Assembly: GCF_000341145.1 (NCBI RefSeq)
Contig: NZ_ANBE01000056.1
Location: 1-46,572 of the forward strand
DNA length: 46,572 bases
Source of the DNA: Nocardiopsis xinjiangensis YIM 90004
GTDB lineage: Bacteria; Actinomycetota; Actinomycetes; Streptosporangiales; Streptosporangiaceae
Direction of reading: 5' to 3'
In this document: piece after piece, positions 17,209-25,855 of the stretch
How positions within the stretch are numbered: the stretch's first letter is position 1
Layout: the number at the start of each line of letters is the position of its first letter
The notes under the pieces: generated by a model
Database searches by the model: none
Seen by the model: only the letters and a program-made list of their open reading frames with translations
What the model was told of the DNA's origin: nothing
Program-made: the position numbers and the translations under genes

Positions 17209-18447
17209 GTGAGCGAGCGGTTGACCATCCCGCAGGAACACATCGACTGGCGCACCAAGGGGGTGTGGTGGCCCGAGGGCTCCCTCACCCTCGACGAGTT
17301 CGCGCAGCAGGCCGGAGGGCTGTTCACCGGCCCCTTCACGTGGCCCCTCATGGTGTTGCGCGAACCGGAACTGACCCGCAACATCACCGCCCTCGCCGGC
17401 TTCACCGAACACCACGGACTCACTTTCGCACCACACGGCAAGACCTCCATGGCGCCGGCCCTCATCCAGCGCCAGCTCGACGCCGGCGCCTGGGGCGTGA
17501 CCGCCGCGACCGCCAACCAGGTACTGGCCTACCGCCGCTTCGGCGTACAGCGCATCGTCCTGGCCAACGAGCTCCTGGACACCCGGGCCCTGTCCTGGAT
17601 CGCCGCCGAGCTCGACCGCGACCCCGGATTCGAATTCCTCTTCTACGCCGACTCGCCCGAGGGCGTGGCCGCGGCCGCCTCCGTGGCCGACCCCCGCGGG
17701 CGCCCGCTGCGGATCCTGGTCGAACGCGGCGTGCGCGGCGGACGCACCGGGTGCCGCGACCGCGCCGGTGTGCTGGCCGTGGCCGAGGAGGTGGCGGCTG
17801 CCCCCGGACTCGAACTCGCCGGTGTGGCCGGGTACGAGGGACCGGTGACCGGTGGGGCCGAGGCCGTGCGCGGGTTCCTGCGCGACCTGCGCGCCGACGC
17901 CGCCGAGCTCGCCGAGGACCACGGCCTGGGCCGTCCCGTCCTGTCGGTGGGCGGCAGCGCCTGGTTCGACCTGGTCGCCGAGGAGTTCGGCGGTGCCGAG
18001 GACGTGTGGACGATCCTGCGCAGCGGCGCCTACGTCGCCCACGACGACGGCCTCTACCGACGCACCACCCCCTACCGGCGCCTGGCCGAGGGACCCGACG
18101 CGCTGGCCGGGGCCCTGGAACTGTGGGCCCAGGTCACGTCGACCCCGGAGGAGGGGCAGGCCATCGCCGGCCTGGGACGCCGCGAGGCCAACTTCGACGC
18201 GGGCCTGCCCGTGCCGCGCCGCCTGCGCCGCTCCGACGGCACCCAGAGCTCGGCCGAGGGCGCCGAGGTCACGGGTCTGAACGACCACCACGCTTATCTG
18301 AGCGTGCCGGCGGAGCTCCATCCACGCCCCGGCGACCTGATCTCCTTCGGTATCTCGCACCCGTGCACGGCCTTCGACCGGTGGGCCCTCATCCCGGTCG
18401 TGGACGCCGAGGACACCGTGGTCGAGGCCGTGGCCACCTACTTCTGA
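17209..18447 (+). CDS. PLP-dependent amino acid deaminase / D-threonine aldolase-like (alanine racemase fold)
   Basis: 412 residues from GTG 17209, with GGAG about 9 bases upstream. The N-terminal barrel has the PLP lysine in FAPHGKTSMAPAL, followed by WGVTAATANQV and the phosphate-binding VLSVGGSAWFD region. The C-terminal domain contains NDHHAYLSV and GISHPCTAFDRW, matching the metal-binding His and Cys pattern of D-serine dehydratase and D-threonine aldolase-like enzymes. It probably acts on a D- or hydroxy-amino acid in the cytoplasm; the exact substrate is open. It converges with the hexosaminidase gene, with which it shares a terminator. Confidence 0.82.
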   Translation: MSERLTIPQEHIDWRTKGVWWPEGSLTLDEFAQQAGGLFTGPFTWPLMVLREPELTRNITALAGFTEHHGLTFAPHGKTSMAPALIQRQLDAGAWGVTAATANQVLAYRRFGVQRIVLANELLDTRALSWIAAELDRDPGFEFLFYADSPEGVAAAASVADPRGRPLRILVERGVRGGRTGCRDRAGVLAVAEEVAAAPGLELAGVAGYEGPVTGGAEAVRGFLRDLRADAAELAEDHGLGRPVLSVGGSAWFDLVAEEFGGAEDVWTILRSGAYVAHDDGLYRRTTPYRRLAEGPDALAGALELWAQVTSTPEEGQAIAGLGRREANFDAGLPVPRRLRRSDGTQSSAEGAEVTGLNDHHAYLSVPAELHPRPGDLISFGISHPCTAFDRWALIPVVDAEDTVVEAVATYF

Positions 18448-18451
18448 CCAG

Positions 18452-18507
18452 GACCGGTGCCGGCCGGGGACGGGGCGCACCGACTTGTCCCCGTTCCGGC
18501 GCCGGTC
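18452..18507. terminator. Bidirectional hairpin between convergent genes
   Basis: GACCGGTGCCGG followed by CGGGGAC pairs with GTCCCCG and CCGGCGCCGGTC, with a small internal bulge. The right arm overlaps the stop codon of the hexosaminidase. Confidence 0.5.
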
Positions 18508-20128
18508 AGTCCCGTCCGATCACCCCGGGCCGGGTCTGCCACGGACGCGGACCCTCCAAGGGGCGGTATTCCACCCCCGCGGCGTCCAGGCGGAGCAGGT
18601 GGGCGCGCAGGCGCGGTTCGAACTCGGCGTAGTCGCGTGCGCCCGCCGACCACACCTTCTCCGCGAAGGCCGACAACCGGGGGAAGACCATGTAGTCCAG
18701 CCGCCGCGGCGTGTCGATGTGTTCGGTCCAGACATTGACCTGCGCCCCCAGCACGTGTTCGGCCTCCTGCGGGCTCAGTCCCTCCGGGACGGGTTCGGAG
18801 AGGTAGACGTCCTCCACCCGCAGGAGAGTGCCGACCTTGACCGGTTCGTCCTCGGACTCCGACTGGCGGTAGTCGAGGTAGGAGGTCTCTGTGGGAGCCA
18901 TGACCACGTCGTGGCCGGCCCGTGCTGCCGCGACACCGCCCTCCTCACCGCGCCAGGACATCACGGCCGCACCCGCAGACAGGCCCTCGCGCTCGCCCTC
19001 GGGGGCGCGGGGTCCGTCCTGCCCGGCCCAGAGCCAGCCCTCCAGGATCTCGTCCCAGCCGACCATGCGCCGCCCGCGCGAGGCCAAGTGCTGGTCGAGT
19101 CGCCGGATGAACCAGCTCTGCAACTCGTGCTCGTCGGCCAGCCCCTCCTCCCGGATCCGCTGCTGGGCCGAGGGGCTGTCCTTCCATTGCGCCTTGGGGC
19201 ACTCGTCGCCGCCGATATGGAAGAAGGGGGAGGGGAACAGCTCCAGCAGCTCGTCGATGACGTTGCGGTAGAAGTCCAGGACCCCGTCGGTCACGGCCAG
19301 GACCTCCTCGAAGATCCCCCACTGGGTCCCGACGGGGACGCGCCCGGCCTCGCCGAGTTCGGGGTAGGCGTGGATCGCGGCTCGGGAGTGTCCGGGCACA
19401 TCGATCTCGGGCACCACCCTCACGTGGCGTTCGGCGGCGTGGGCCACGATCTCGCGCACGTCGTCCTGGGCGAGGTATCCGCCGTGGGGGCGCCCGTCGA
19501 AGACCGGCGGACGCACCGCTCCCACCTGGCTCTCGGTGCGCCAGGAACCCTCCTCCGTCAGTTTCGGATACCGCCTGATCTGCACCCGCCAGCCCTGATC
19601 ATCGCTCAGATGCAGGTGGAGCACGTTGAGCTTGTGCATCGCCATCAGGTCGACGAAGCGCAGGATCTCGCGTTTGGGCTGGAAGTGGCGGGCGATGTCG
19701 AGCATCGCGCCCCGCCACCGGAACCGGGGCGTGTCGGTGATGCTCACGGCGGGCAGGACCCATTCCGCGCCGACCGGGGGAGCACCGCGGTACACGTCGG
19801 CGGGCAGGAGCTGGCGCAGGGTCTGCGCCCCGTAGAACACACCGGCGGCGTCGTGGCCGATGACCGAGGCGCCCTCGGAGTCGACGACCAGCCGGTACCC
19901 CTCGGGGGAGAGCCCTGCGCCGGGGTCCACGCTGAGCCGGATCTGTGCGTCGCTCTCACCGCCGCGTTCCAGGGGCAGCCCGATCGCGGAGCCGACCTCG
20001 CGGCGCAGCCAGGCCAGGACCCCGGCGGCCTCCGCTCCTGCGTGCACACGCGTGCGGGCGGTCAGCGCCAGGCCCGGGCCGTCGCCGGGGGAGGACTCAC
20101 GGGGGCGGGGGATCAGGGTGTCGGACAC
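18506..20128 (-). CDS. Beta-N-acetylhexosaminidase, glycoside hydrolase family 20
   Basis: 540 residues. GTG 20128 (VSDTLIPRPRESS) has AGGAG 6 bases upstream. Residues about 1-135 form the GH20b-like N-terminal domain (EGYRLVVDSEGASVIGHDAAGVFYG), then the catalytic barrel starts at FRWRGAMLDIARHF. The catalytic Asp308-Glu309 pair is in FFHIGGDECPK. LHLHLSDDQGWR and VNVWTEHID are also typical. It removes terminal N-acetylglucosamine from chito-oligosaccharides or glycans. No signal peptide is present, so it is probably intracellular and works on imported chitobiose. A DasR-type operator sits just upstream of its ribosome site, so induction by aminosugar catabolism is likely. Confidence 0.92.
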   Translation of the reverse strand: MSDTLIPRPRESSPGDGPGLALTARTRVHAGAEAAGVLAWLRREVGSAIGLPLERGGESDAQIRLSVDPGAGLSPEGYRLVVDSEGASVIGHDAAGVFYGAQTLRQLLPADVYRGAPPVGAEWVLPAVSITDTPRFRWRGAMLDIARHFQPKREILRFVDLMAMHKLNVLHLHLSDDQGWRVQIRRYPKLTEEGSWRTESQVGAVRPPVFDGRPHGGYLAQDDVREIVAHAAERHVRVVPEIDVPGHSRAAIHAYPELGEAGRVPVGTQWGIFEEVLAVTDGVLDFYRNVIDELLELFPSPFFHIGGDECPKAQWKDSPSAQQRIREEGLADEHELQSWFIRRLDQHLASRGRRMVGWDEILEGWLWAGQDGPRAPEGEREGLSAGAAVMSWRGEEGGVAAARAGHDVVMAPTETSYLDYRQSESEDEPVKVGTLLRVEDVYLSEPVPEGLSPQEAEHVLGAQVNVWTEHIDTPRRLDYMVFPRLSAFAEKVWSAGARDYAEFEPRLRAHLLRLDAAGVEYRPLEGPRPWQTRPGVIGRD

Positions 20129-20139
20129 GGCTGCTCCTA

Positions 20140-20155
20140 TCCGGTCTAGACCATT
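20140..20155 (-). promoter_or_regulatory. DasR-type operator (dre site) of the hexosaminidase gene
   Basis: TCCGGTCTAGACCATT contains the palindrome GGTCTAGACC and matches the DasR consensus ACTGGTCTAGACCAGT at 12 of 16 positions. It lies 12 bases upstream of the GTG start, overlapping the 5' leader, where binding would block transcription. DasR is the GntR-family repressor of N-acetylglucosamine and chitin genes in actinomycetes; a hexosaminidase is a standard target. Confidence 0.8.
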
Positions 20156-20260
20156 GACGGACATCGTGTCACGCGCACCGGGGACGGCCCAGGGGTAGCG
20201 ACAAACGGATCAGAAACCCCCACATTCGGGGTGTGCCGATACCCGACCTTGGCCCCGTGT

Positions 20261-20294
20261 TGATGTTGGCTCTGCCCCGAACGAGGCAACATCA
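20261..20294. promoter_or_regulatory. Inverted repeat upstream of the DMT transporter
   Basis: TGATGTTG (20261-20268) and CAACATCA (20287-20294) are perfect 8-base arms 18 bases apart, in the 328-base region between the divergent hexosaminidase and transporter genes. Possible operator or RNA hairpin. The rest of that region shows no gene. Confidence 0.35.
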
Positions 20295-20456
20295 GAGGCA
20301 GGGGCCGCAACAGCGCCACCCGGTCGGACTGCGTATCCGCTCTTCCCGCAGGGGAGGGGACGGGTGCGCGGTCCGCTGTGCGGTATGCACACCCGGCGGT
20401 ACCCCGGCCATGTCCGAAAGGGGTAAGCACACACGACCGGAAGGGGGAGGGCGACG

Positions 20457-21335
20457 ATGCTGTGGGCGGTGCCCGTCGCTGTGGTGGGGGCCTTCGCTCT
20501 GGCCCTCGGGTCGGCCCTGCAGGAACGCGACGCGGTCCGTGCCCCCGGGGGCCGGGTCGCCCGCGCCGGTGTCATGTTCCACCTGTTCGGGCGCCCGCGC
20601 TGGCTCATCGGCGGGCTCCTGGTCGTGCTGGGGGCGCTCCTGCACCTGGCGGCGCTCAGCGGCGCCCCGCTCACCATCATCCAACCCCTCGGTGTGACCG
20701 GCCTGCTCTTCGCGATCGTGCTCTGGTCGTTCTTCACCCACCGAGCGGTCGGCTCGCACCAGGTCATCGCCGGCCTCGCCGTCATGGCCGGTCTCACCGG
20801 TGTGCTGTGGCTGTTCCCGCACGTGGACGAGGCACCCGTGATGGACACCGGCACCGCCCTGGCCCTGGCCGGGGCCGTCATCGGCGCGGGGATCCTGTTG
20901 CACCTGATCGCACGCTGGTTTCCCAGTCCGGTCCGAGCGATCCTGCTCGCCATGGCCGGCGGCGCCGCCATGGGCACCACCTCCGGGTTGGCCCGTGTGA
21001 TCCTGGCCGGCGCGCACGGCGACTGGTCCCAGCTGGTTAGCTGGCTGACCCTGCTGGCCGCGGGCACCGCGGTGTTCGGCGCCCTGTTGGTGCAGAACGC
21101 CTATCGCAGCGGCCATTTCGCCGCCGCCTACGCGACCCTGCTGGTCACCGACCCCGTCGTCGGTGTCGGTATCGGCGCGGTGATGCTCGGGGAGGGCGCC
21201 CCGGAGACACCGCTCGCCCAGGCCGGCGCGTCGGCCTTCGCGCTCCTGGCCGTGGTGGGGACCGTCGGCCTCGCCCGCAGCCGGGACCGCAACCCCGAGG
21301 CCGCGCAGGAGCCGCGATCCCACCGCACCCGTTGA
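20457..21335 (+). CDS. DMT-family (EamA-like) membrane transporter
   Basis: 292 residues with about nine or ten hydrophobic helices and short loops, starting MLWAVPVAVVGAFALALGSA. Two similar halves fit the drug/metabolite transporter superfamily; GAPLTIIQPLGVTGLLFAIV in the first half and AAYATLLVTDPVVGVGIG in the second mark the paired conserved regions. The C-terminal 25 residues are polar and cytoplasmic. The substrate is unknown. The glycosyltransferase gene begins 16 bases after its stop, so the two are probably one transcript, perhaps exporting or supplying a precursor for the glycosyltransferase (inference). Confidence 0.75.
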   Translation: MLWAVPVAVVGAFALALGSALQERDAVRAPGGRVARAGVMFHLFGRPRWLIGGLLVVLGALLHLAALSGAPLTIIQPLGVTGLLFAIVLWSFFTHRAVGSHQVIAGLAVMAGLTGVLWLFPHVDEAPVMDTGTALALAGAVIGAGILLHLIARWFPSPVRAILLAMAGGAAMGTTSGLARVILAGAHGDWSQLVSWLTLLAAGTAVFGALLVQNAYRSGHFAAAYATLLVTDPVVGVGIGAVMLGEGAPETPLAQAGASAFALLAVVGTVGLARSRDRNPEAAQEPRSHRTR

Positions 21336-21351
21336 ACGAAGGAGCTCCGCC

Positions 21352-22608
21352 ATGCTCAGAGCCGCACGCCCGCTGCGTGTCCTCGTCGCCACCGACACCT
21401 ATCCGCCCGACGTCAACGGTGCCGCCTACTTCACCCACCGGTTGGCCGAGGGGCTCGCCGCGCGCGGCCACCTGGTCCACGTGCTCTGCCCCTCCGCGCA
21501 GGGCCCGCCGCACGTGTCGGTGGCCGGGGGCGTGACCGAGCACCGGGTGCGCTCGGCCCGGATCCCGTTCCAGCCGACCATGCGGGCCGCGCTACCACTG
21601 GGGTCGGGCGGACACGTCGACCGTCTGTTGGCCAGGTTCGCTCCCGACGTCGTCCACGTGCAGAGTCACTTCACCCTCAGTCGCACGGTGCTCGCACGGG
21701 CACAGGCCACCGGGATCCCCACGGTGCTCACCAACCACTTCATGCCGGACAACCTCTACGCCCACGCCCGTGTGCCCCGGTCCCTGCAGTCGGCGGCCGG
21801 TTCGCTGGCCTGGCACGACATGATCCGTGTCGCCGAGCAGGCCGACCACGTGACCACCCCGACCCCGCGTGCGTCCCGACTGTTGCGCGAACAGGGACTG
21901 AGCCGGCAGGTGGAGGCGGTCTCCTGCGGGATCGACCTGGAGCGTTTCCACCCGAGGGCCTCCGAACGCTCGGCCGCACGCGCCCGCCTGGGTGTGCCCG
22001 ACCGCGACTCGATCGTCTTCGTGGGCCGTCTGGACGAGGAGAAGCGCATCGACGAGCTGGTGCGTGCCCTGGCCCTGCTCACCACCGATCTGGACGCGCA
22101 GCTGGTACTGGCCGGCACCGGTCAGCGCGAGGGGGAGCTCTCCGAGCTGGCCCGGGTACTGGGGGTGCGGGAACGGGTCCGCTTCCTGGGGTTCGTGCCC
22201 GACGAGTCGTTGCCCTCGGTGTACGTGGCCGGCGACGTCTTCGCGATCGCGGGGGTGGCCGAACTGCAGAGCATCGCGACCCTGGAGGCGATGTCGACGG
22301 GGTTGCCCGTGGTGGCGGCCGACGCGATGGCGCTGCCGCACCTGGTCATCGAGGGCCGCAACGGGTACCTGTTCCCGTCCGGGGAGGTGGAGGTGCTGGC
22401 CGACCGGCTGCGCGCGGTCCTGTCCTCCCGTGCCGAACGCGGGTTCCTGGGCGCGGCCGGCCGGGAGATGGCGGCCGAGCACGACCATCGCCGGTCACTG
22501 GAGCGTTTCGAGTCGCTCTACGCACAGTTGAGCGGGGCGGTGTCTGCCTCCGGCACCTCCGGGGAGGTGACGCGCAGTGACCGATATGAGCGCATTGTTC
22601 AAGGGTGA
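21352..22608 (+). CDS. GT4-family glycosyltransferase
   Basis: 418 residues; AAGGAG about 9 bases before ATG. The N-terminal Rossmann half starts VLVATDTYPPDVNGAAYFTH with the nearby Gly-rich acceptor loop, and DVVHVQSHF and LTNHFMPDN follow. The C-terminal half has the donor site: VGRLDEEKRIDELV (about 223-236) and the E-x7-E motif in AELQSIATLEAMSTGLPVVA. The layout resembles mannosyltransferases acting on phosphatidylinositol-type or diacylglycerol lipids in actinobacteria. It acts at the inner face of the membrane on an NDP- or GDP-sugar. It is co-directional with the DMT transporter. Confidence 0.85.
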   Translation: MLRAARPLRVLVATDTYPPDVNGAAYFTHRLAEGLAARGHLVHVLCPSAQGPPHVSVAGGVTEHRVRSARIPFQPTMRAALPLGSGGHVDRLLARFAPDVVHVQSHFTLSRTVLARAQATGIPTVLTNHFMPDNLYAHARVPRSLQSAAGSLAWHDMIRVAEQADHVTTPTPRASRLLREQGLSRQVEAVSCGIDLERFHPRASERSAARARLGVPDRDSIVFVGRLDEEKRIDELVRALALLTTDLDAQLVLAGTGQREGELSELARVLGVRERVRFLGFVPDESLPSVYVAGDVFAIAGVAELQSIATLEAMSTGLPVVAADAMALPHLVIEGRNGYLFPSGEVEVLADRLRAVLSSRAERGFLGAAGREMAAEHDHRRSLERFESLYAQLSGAVSASGTSGEVTRSDRYERIVQG

Positions 22609-22671
22609 GGTTTCCGTGTTTTTTGCGCTCCAAACGGTGCCATTTATGGATTACCGGAAACAAGGCAGGGT

Positions 22672-22989
22672 GTGTGGTTCCAAGGCATCACCGGACAAGC
22701 AGGCCAGGGTCGGGAACCGACCGCCGACGGCCTGGTGGACAGGTTGAAGGACGCCGAGAACGACGCGGGCTGCTACGAACGTGACATGTCGGAATTCGAG
22801 CGCGAGCGCATCGACCTGGAACACCGGGTCAACCGTATGGAGGCCGAACTGGACTCCTTGCGCAAGAGACGACTCGAAACCTACGCACGCTGGTGGAACG
22901 CCCGTGACGGCAGGGACAGGGCCCTGCATGTGTGTCGCAAGCTCCGCCGCCGCATCGATCGCACCCGGCGCACGGGCGGGAAGGGATGA
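22672..22989 (+). CDS. Small coiled-coil protein
   Basis: Up to 105 residues from GTG 22672; the start is uncertain because no clear ribosome site is seen, and an internal GTG at about residue 22 is possible. Residues about 20-75 are rich in Glu, Arg and Leu with heptad-like spacing (ERERIDLEHRVNRMEAEL), predicting a long helix or coiled coil. The C-terminus is strongly basic (CRKLRRRIDRTRR). Codon use matches the neighbours. Two Cys residues flank the helical part. No family recognised; an AT-rich promoter-like patch lies at 22616-22660. Confidence 0.5.
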   Translation: MWFQGITGQAGQGREPTADGLVDRLKDAENDAGCYERDMSEFERERIDLEHRVNRMEAELDSLRKRRLETYARWWNARDGRDRALHVCRKLRRRIDRTRRTGGKG

Positions 22990-23031
22990 GCCCGGCGCGG
23001 CCCACCGGAAGAACACGAGACCGACCGACCC

Positions 23032-23063
23032 GAAGTGGCCCGGCCCGACGGCCGGGCCACTTC
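23032..23063. terminator. Bidirectional terminator between coiled-coil gene and LysR gene
   Basis: Perfect 14-bp stem GAAGTGGCCCGGCC / GGCCGGGCCACTTC with a 4-base loop, between convergent genes. Confidence 0.75.
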
Positions 23064-23084
23064 CTCGTGCGGGGCCCCGGGCGG

Positions 23085-24044
23085 TCACCGGCCCGCGTCC
23101 TCCGGTGCCGGGCCGGTCAGCACCGCCAACTGCTCCTCCACCGTGCGTGCCGCCCCGCGCAGCGCCGAGAGTGTCACCTGCACCGCCGGGCGACGCAGCG
23201 TCCCCGTGCGCAACACCGCATAGACGTGCCGTTCCGGCGTGGGTGCGGGCAGGCTGCGGCACACCAGCCCCGCCGGCGCGCTCACGGTCGCGAGCGCCGG
23301 GACCGCGGCAATGCCGATCCCGCTGGAGACCAGGCTCAGGATCGTGCCCAGCCCCTCGAACTCCCAGGTCGCCGAGGGCAGGCCGCCCACCTCGGCCATG
23401 AGGCGGTCGGTCCCGTGACGCGAACGCTCCCCCTCGGGTGCCACCACCCACGACTCACCCAGCAGTTGCTCCAGCACCACCGGTTGCGAAGGATCGGCCA
23501 GGCGGTGGGTCTCCGGCACCGCCAGTACGAGTGAGTCCTCGAGCAGATGCACGTGGCGCAGGCCGCTCTCGGAGGTGCGCCCCGGGTGCTGTCCGGTCCA
23601 GTCGTCGATCAGGGCGATGTCGACCTCGCGGGACTGCACCTTCTGGGTCCCGGACGCCAACAGGGTCTGACGCAGCACCAACTGCATCTCCGAGTGCCGG
23701 CGCAGCGGGGGCGCCAGCAAGGGTGCGAAAGCCACGGCAGCGGTCGGGAACGCCGTCACAGTGACCGTCCCCAGGGCCACGTCCGACTGCTCGGCCAGAA
23801 CCGACTCGGTCGCCTCGACCAGAGCCAGGATCTCCTCGCTCTGAGCGACCAGGAGCCGTCCCGCGTCGGTCAGTTCCGCCCCTCTGGGAGAGCGGTCGAG
23901 CAGCGCCACAGCCGTTTCGCGTTCGAGGGTGGCCAATTGCTGCGAGACCGCGGAAGGCGTGTATCCCAGGGCGTTCGCGGTGGCCACGATGGTGCCGCGT
24001 GCGCTGAACTCACGGAGCAGTTGGAGGCGTCGAAGATCAAGCAT
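23085..24044 (-). CDS. LysR-family transcriptional regulator
   Basis: 319 residues. The N-terminal winged helix starts MLDLRRLQLLREFSARGTI and contains LGYTPSAVSQQLATLERE (about 26-43). A linker helix follows, then the two-lobed effector domain (about 90-300). It is divergent from the aminotransferase gene; the 130-base gap carries a perfect inverted repeat that overlaps its own start codon. Autoregulation and control of the aminotransferase are therefore likely, with an amino or keto acid as co-inducer (inference). Confidence 0.88.
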   Translation of the reverse strand: MLDLRRLQLLREFSARGTIVATANALGYTPSAVSQQLATLERETAVALLDRSPRGAELTDAGRLLVAQSEEILALVEATESVLAEQSDVALGTVTVTAFPTAAVAFAPLLAPPLRRHSEMQLVLRQTLLASGTQKVQSREVDIALIDDWTGQHPGRTSESGLRHVHLLEDSLVLAVPETHRLADPSQPVVLEQLLGESWVVAPEGERSRHGTDRLMAEVGGLPSATWEFEGLGTILSLVSSGIGIAAVPALATVSAPAGLVCRSLPAPTPERHVYAVLRTGTLRRPAVQVTLSALRGAARTVEEQLAVLTGPAPEDAGR

Positions 24045-24060
24045 AAGAACACCTTATGCT
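24040..24060. promoter_or_regulatory. LysR operator overlapping the regulator's start codon
   Basis: AGCATAAG and CTTATGCT are perfect 8-base arms 5 bases apart, and the inner bases fit the T-N11-A LysR box. The regulator's ATG (24042-24044) lies inside the left arm, so binding would repress it directly. The site is 115 bases upstream of the divergent aminotransferase start. Confidence 0.75.
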
Positions 24061-24174
24061 CACCATCGAAAAGGCGTGCTTGTCCTGATGGGAAGCGGCG
24101 GGCAGGGTTGTAGTGACAGACCGTGACCCAAAGGTGCGGTCAAGCGCCCAAGATGAGCCGGAGATGAGTCAGAC

Positions 24175-25494
24175 ATGACCGTCACTGTGTCCGCGACCCT
24201 CGCCGTGAACGAAGCCCTCCAAGAGAAACGCCGCCAGGGGGTGCGCGTGCTTCCGCTCGGCTTCGGTGAGGCCGGACTCCCGGTCCACCCGGTCATGCGC
24301 GACCAGCTCTCCGCGGGCAACGGCGCCAACGCCTACGGTCCCGTCGCCGGGTCCGCGGCCCTGCGCGAGGCCGCCGCCGGTTACTGGGAACGCCGCGGCC
24401 TGCCCACCGACCCGTCCATGGTCATCGCCGGTCCCGGCAGCAAGCCGTTGCTCTACAGCCTGCTCCTGGAGCTGGGCGGGGACACCGCGATCGCCGCCCC
24501 GAGCTGGGTCAGTTACGCCGCCCAGAGCCGCCTGGTCGGCAGCCGACCCATCATGGTCCCCACCGCCACCGGGCAGGGCGGGGTCCCCCAGCCCGACCTG
24601 CTGCACGCCGCCGTCACCGACGCCCGTGGCCAGGGCCGCACCGTCAACGCCGTCGTGGTCACCGTGCCCGACAACCCGACCGGGACCGTCGCAGGCGAGG
24701 AGACCGTACGCCGCCTGGCCGAGGTCGCCCGCGAACTCGACCTGGTCGTCATCTCCGACGAGATCTACCGTGACCTGGTCCACCCCGACCAGGACGAAGT
24801 ACGGGTGCACAGCCCCGCCGACTTCGCGCCCGAGCGCACCGTCATCTCCACCGGGCTGAGCAAGAACCTCGCCCTGGGCGGCTGGCGCATCGGTGTGCTG
24901 CGCCTGCCCGAATCCGAGATCGGCCACCGTCTGCGCGGCGGGCTCCTGGGCGTGGCCAGCGAGATCTGGTCCAGCCCCGCGGCCCCGGTGCAGGAGGCCG
25001 CCGCCCACGCCTTCACCGAACCCGCCGAACTGGTCGACCACATCGACCGCAGCCGCCGCTTGCACGGCCTGGTCGCCCGAGGGGTGACCGAGGCCTTCAC
25101 CGCCGCCGGCGCCGAGGTCGCGACCCCGCGAGCAGCCTTCTACCTCTACCCGGACTTCGAACCGCTCCGCGAGCCTCTGGCCGCCCTGCACGGGATCACC
25201 ACGGGCCCGGAACTGACCGGCCTGCTGCTGGAGCGCTTCGGCATGGGTGTGCTCCCGGCGGTGGAGTTCGGCGAGAGCGCCGACACCCTGCGCATGAGGG
25301 TCGCCACCAGCCTGCTCTACGGCGACACCGAGGACCGCCGCTACGCCGCCCTGGCGGCCACCGACCCGTTGGCCCTGCCGTGGATCTCCGGTCACCTGGA
25401 GCGTCTGTCGGAGGTGTTGGGCGGGCTGCTGTCCGACAAGAGCCCCAGCAGGGTCATCCCCGCACCCGCCGGGATCGCCACCTCGGCGGTCTAG
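24175..25494 (+). CDS. PLP-dependent aminotransferase, class I/II
   Basis: 439 residues; GGAG about 11 bases upstream of the ATG. The fold-type I aminotransferase core is clear: AYGPVAGSAALREAAAGYW, PSWVSYAAQ, VVTVPDNPTGTVAGEE, ISDEIYRDLVH, and the PLP lysine K230 in STGLSKNLALGGWRIG. The Arg for the substrate carboxylate is in the LRMRVATSLLYG segment. It transfers amino groups between an amino acid and a keto acid; specificity is unknown. The divergent LysR gene and shared operator suggest substrate-induced expression. Confidence 0.85.
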   Translation: MTVTVSATLAVNEALQEKRRQGVRVLPLGFGEAGLPVHPVMRDQLSAGNGANAYGPVAGSAALREAAAGYWERRGLPTDPSMVIAGPGSKPLLYSLLLELGGDTAIAAPSWVSYAAQSRLVGSRPIMVPTATGQGGVPQPDLLHAAVTDARGQGRTVNAVVVTVPDNPTGTVAGEETVRRLAEVARELDLVVISDEIYRDLVHPDQDEVRVHSPADFAPERTVISTGLSKNLALGGWRIGVLRLPESEIGHRLRGGLLGVASEIWSSPAAPVQEAAAHAFTEPAELVDHIDRSRRLHGLVARGVTEAFTAAGAEVATPRAAFYLYPDFEPLREPLAALHGITTGPELTGLLLERFGMGVLPAVEFGESADTLRMRVATSLLYGDTEDRRYAALAATDPLALPWISGHLERLSEVLGGLLSDKSPSRVIPAPAGIATSAV

Positions 25495-25576
25495 TTCTCT
25501 CGACCGGGCTCCACCGAACCCGGTTCGAGGAGAGGTGACCGCTCCGGCAAAAGGGGGCGGGGCGGACGCCTCGCAC

Positions 25577-25615
25577 GAGGGGCCTCCCGGGATCCGCGGT
25601 CCCGGGAGGCCCCTC
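25577..25615. terminator. 16-bp hairpin after the aminotransferase
   Basis: GAGGGGCCTCCCGGGA pairs perfectly with its complement around a 7-base loop, 82 bases past the stop codon. It marks the right border of normal codon use before the low-GC island. A weaker hairpin (CTCTCGACCGGG ... AGGAGAG) lies at about 25497-25534. The rest of the 361-base gap to 25856 holds only the short frame listed next. Confidence 0.65.
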
Positions 25616-25668
25616 ACCGTGTGTGCGGGTCAGCCGCGCACCGTCGTAACCGATGGGGGAACACCACA

Positions 25669-25800
25669 TCAGCCCCGGTGTCCGGATCCGGGCAGCTCAG
25701 CCGGCCCTTCGGCAAGGCTGCTGAGCCGGTTCGCCTGGGCCTCTGTCACAAGGAGACGGTCGTGCTCGTCTCGGAAAGTGAAGACTTGAACGAAACTCAT
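25669..25800 (-). CDS. Short uncertain frame downstream of pabAB
   Basis: 43 residues beginning MSFVQVFTFRDEHDRLLV. There is no good ribosome site, and codon use is intermediate like the pabAB island. It could be the beginning of a truncated gene, or chance. Listed because it follows pabAB in the same direction and its sequence is not low-complexity. Confidence 0.2.
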   Translation of the reverse strand: MSFVQVFTFRDEHDRLLVTEAQANRLSSLAEGPAELPGSGHRG

Positions 25801-25855
25801 ATGCACGGTCGCGTGACGCGCCCTCGGGCACATGGGTGAGCTGGTGCGCTGCTTT

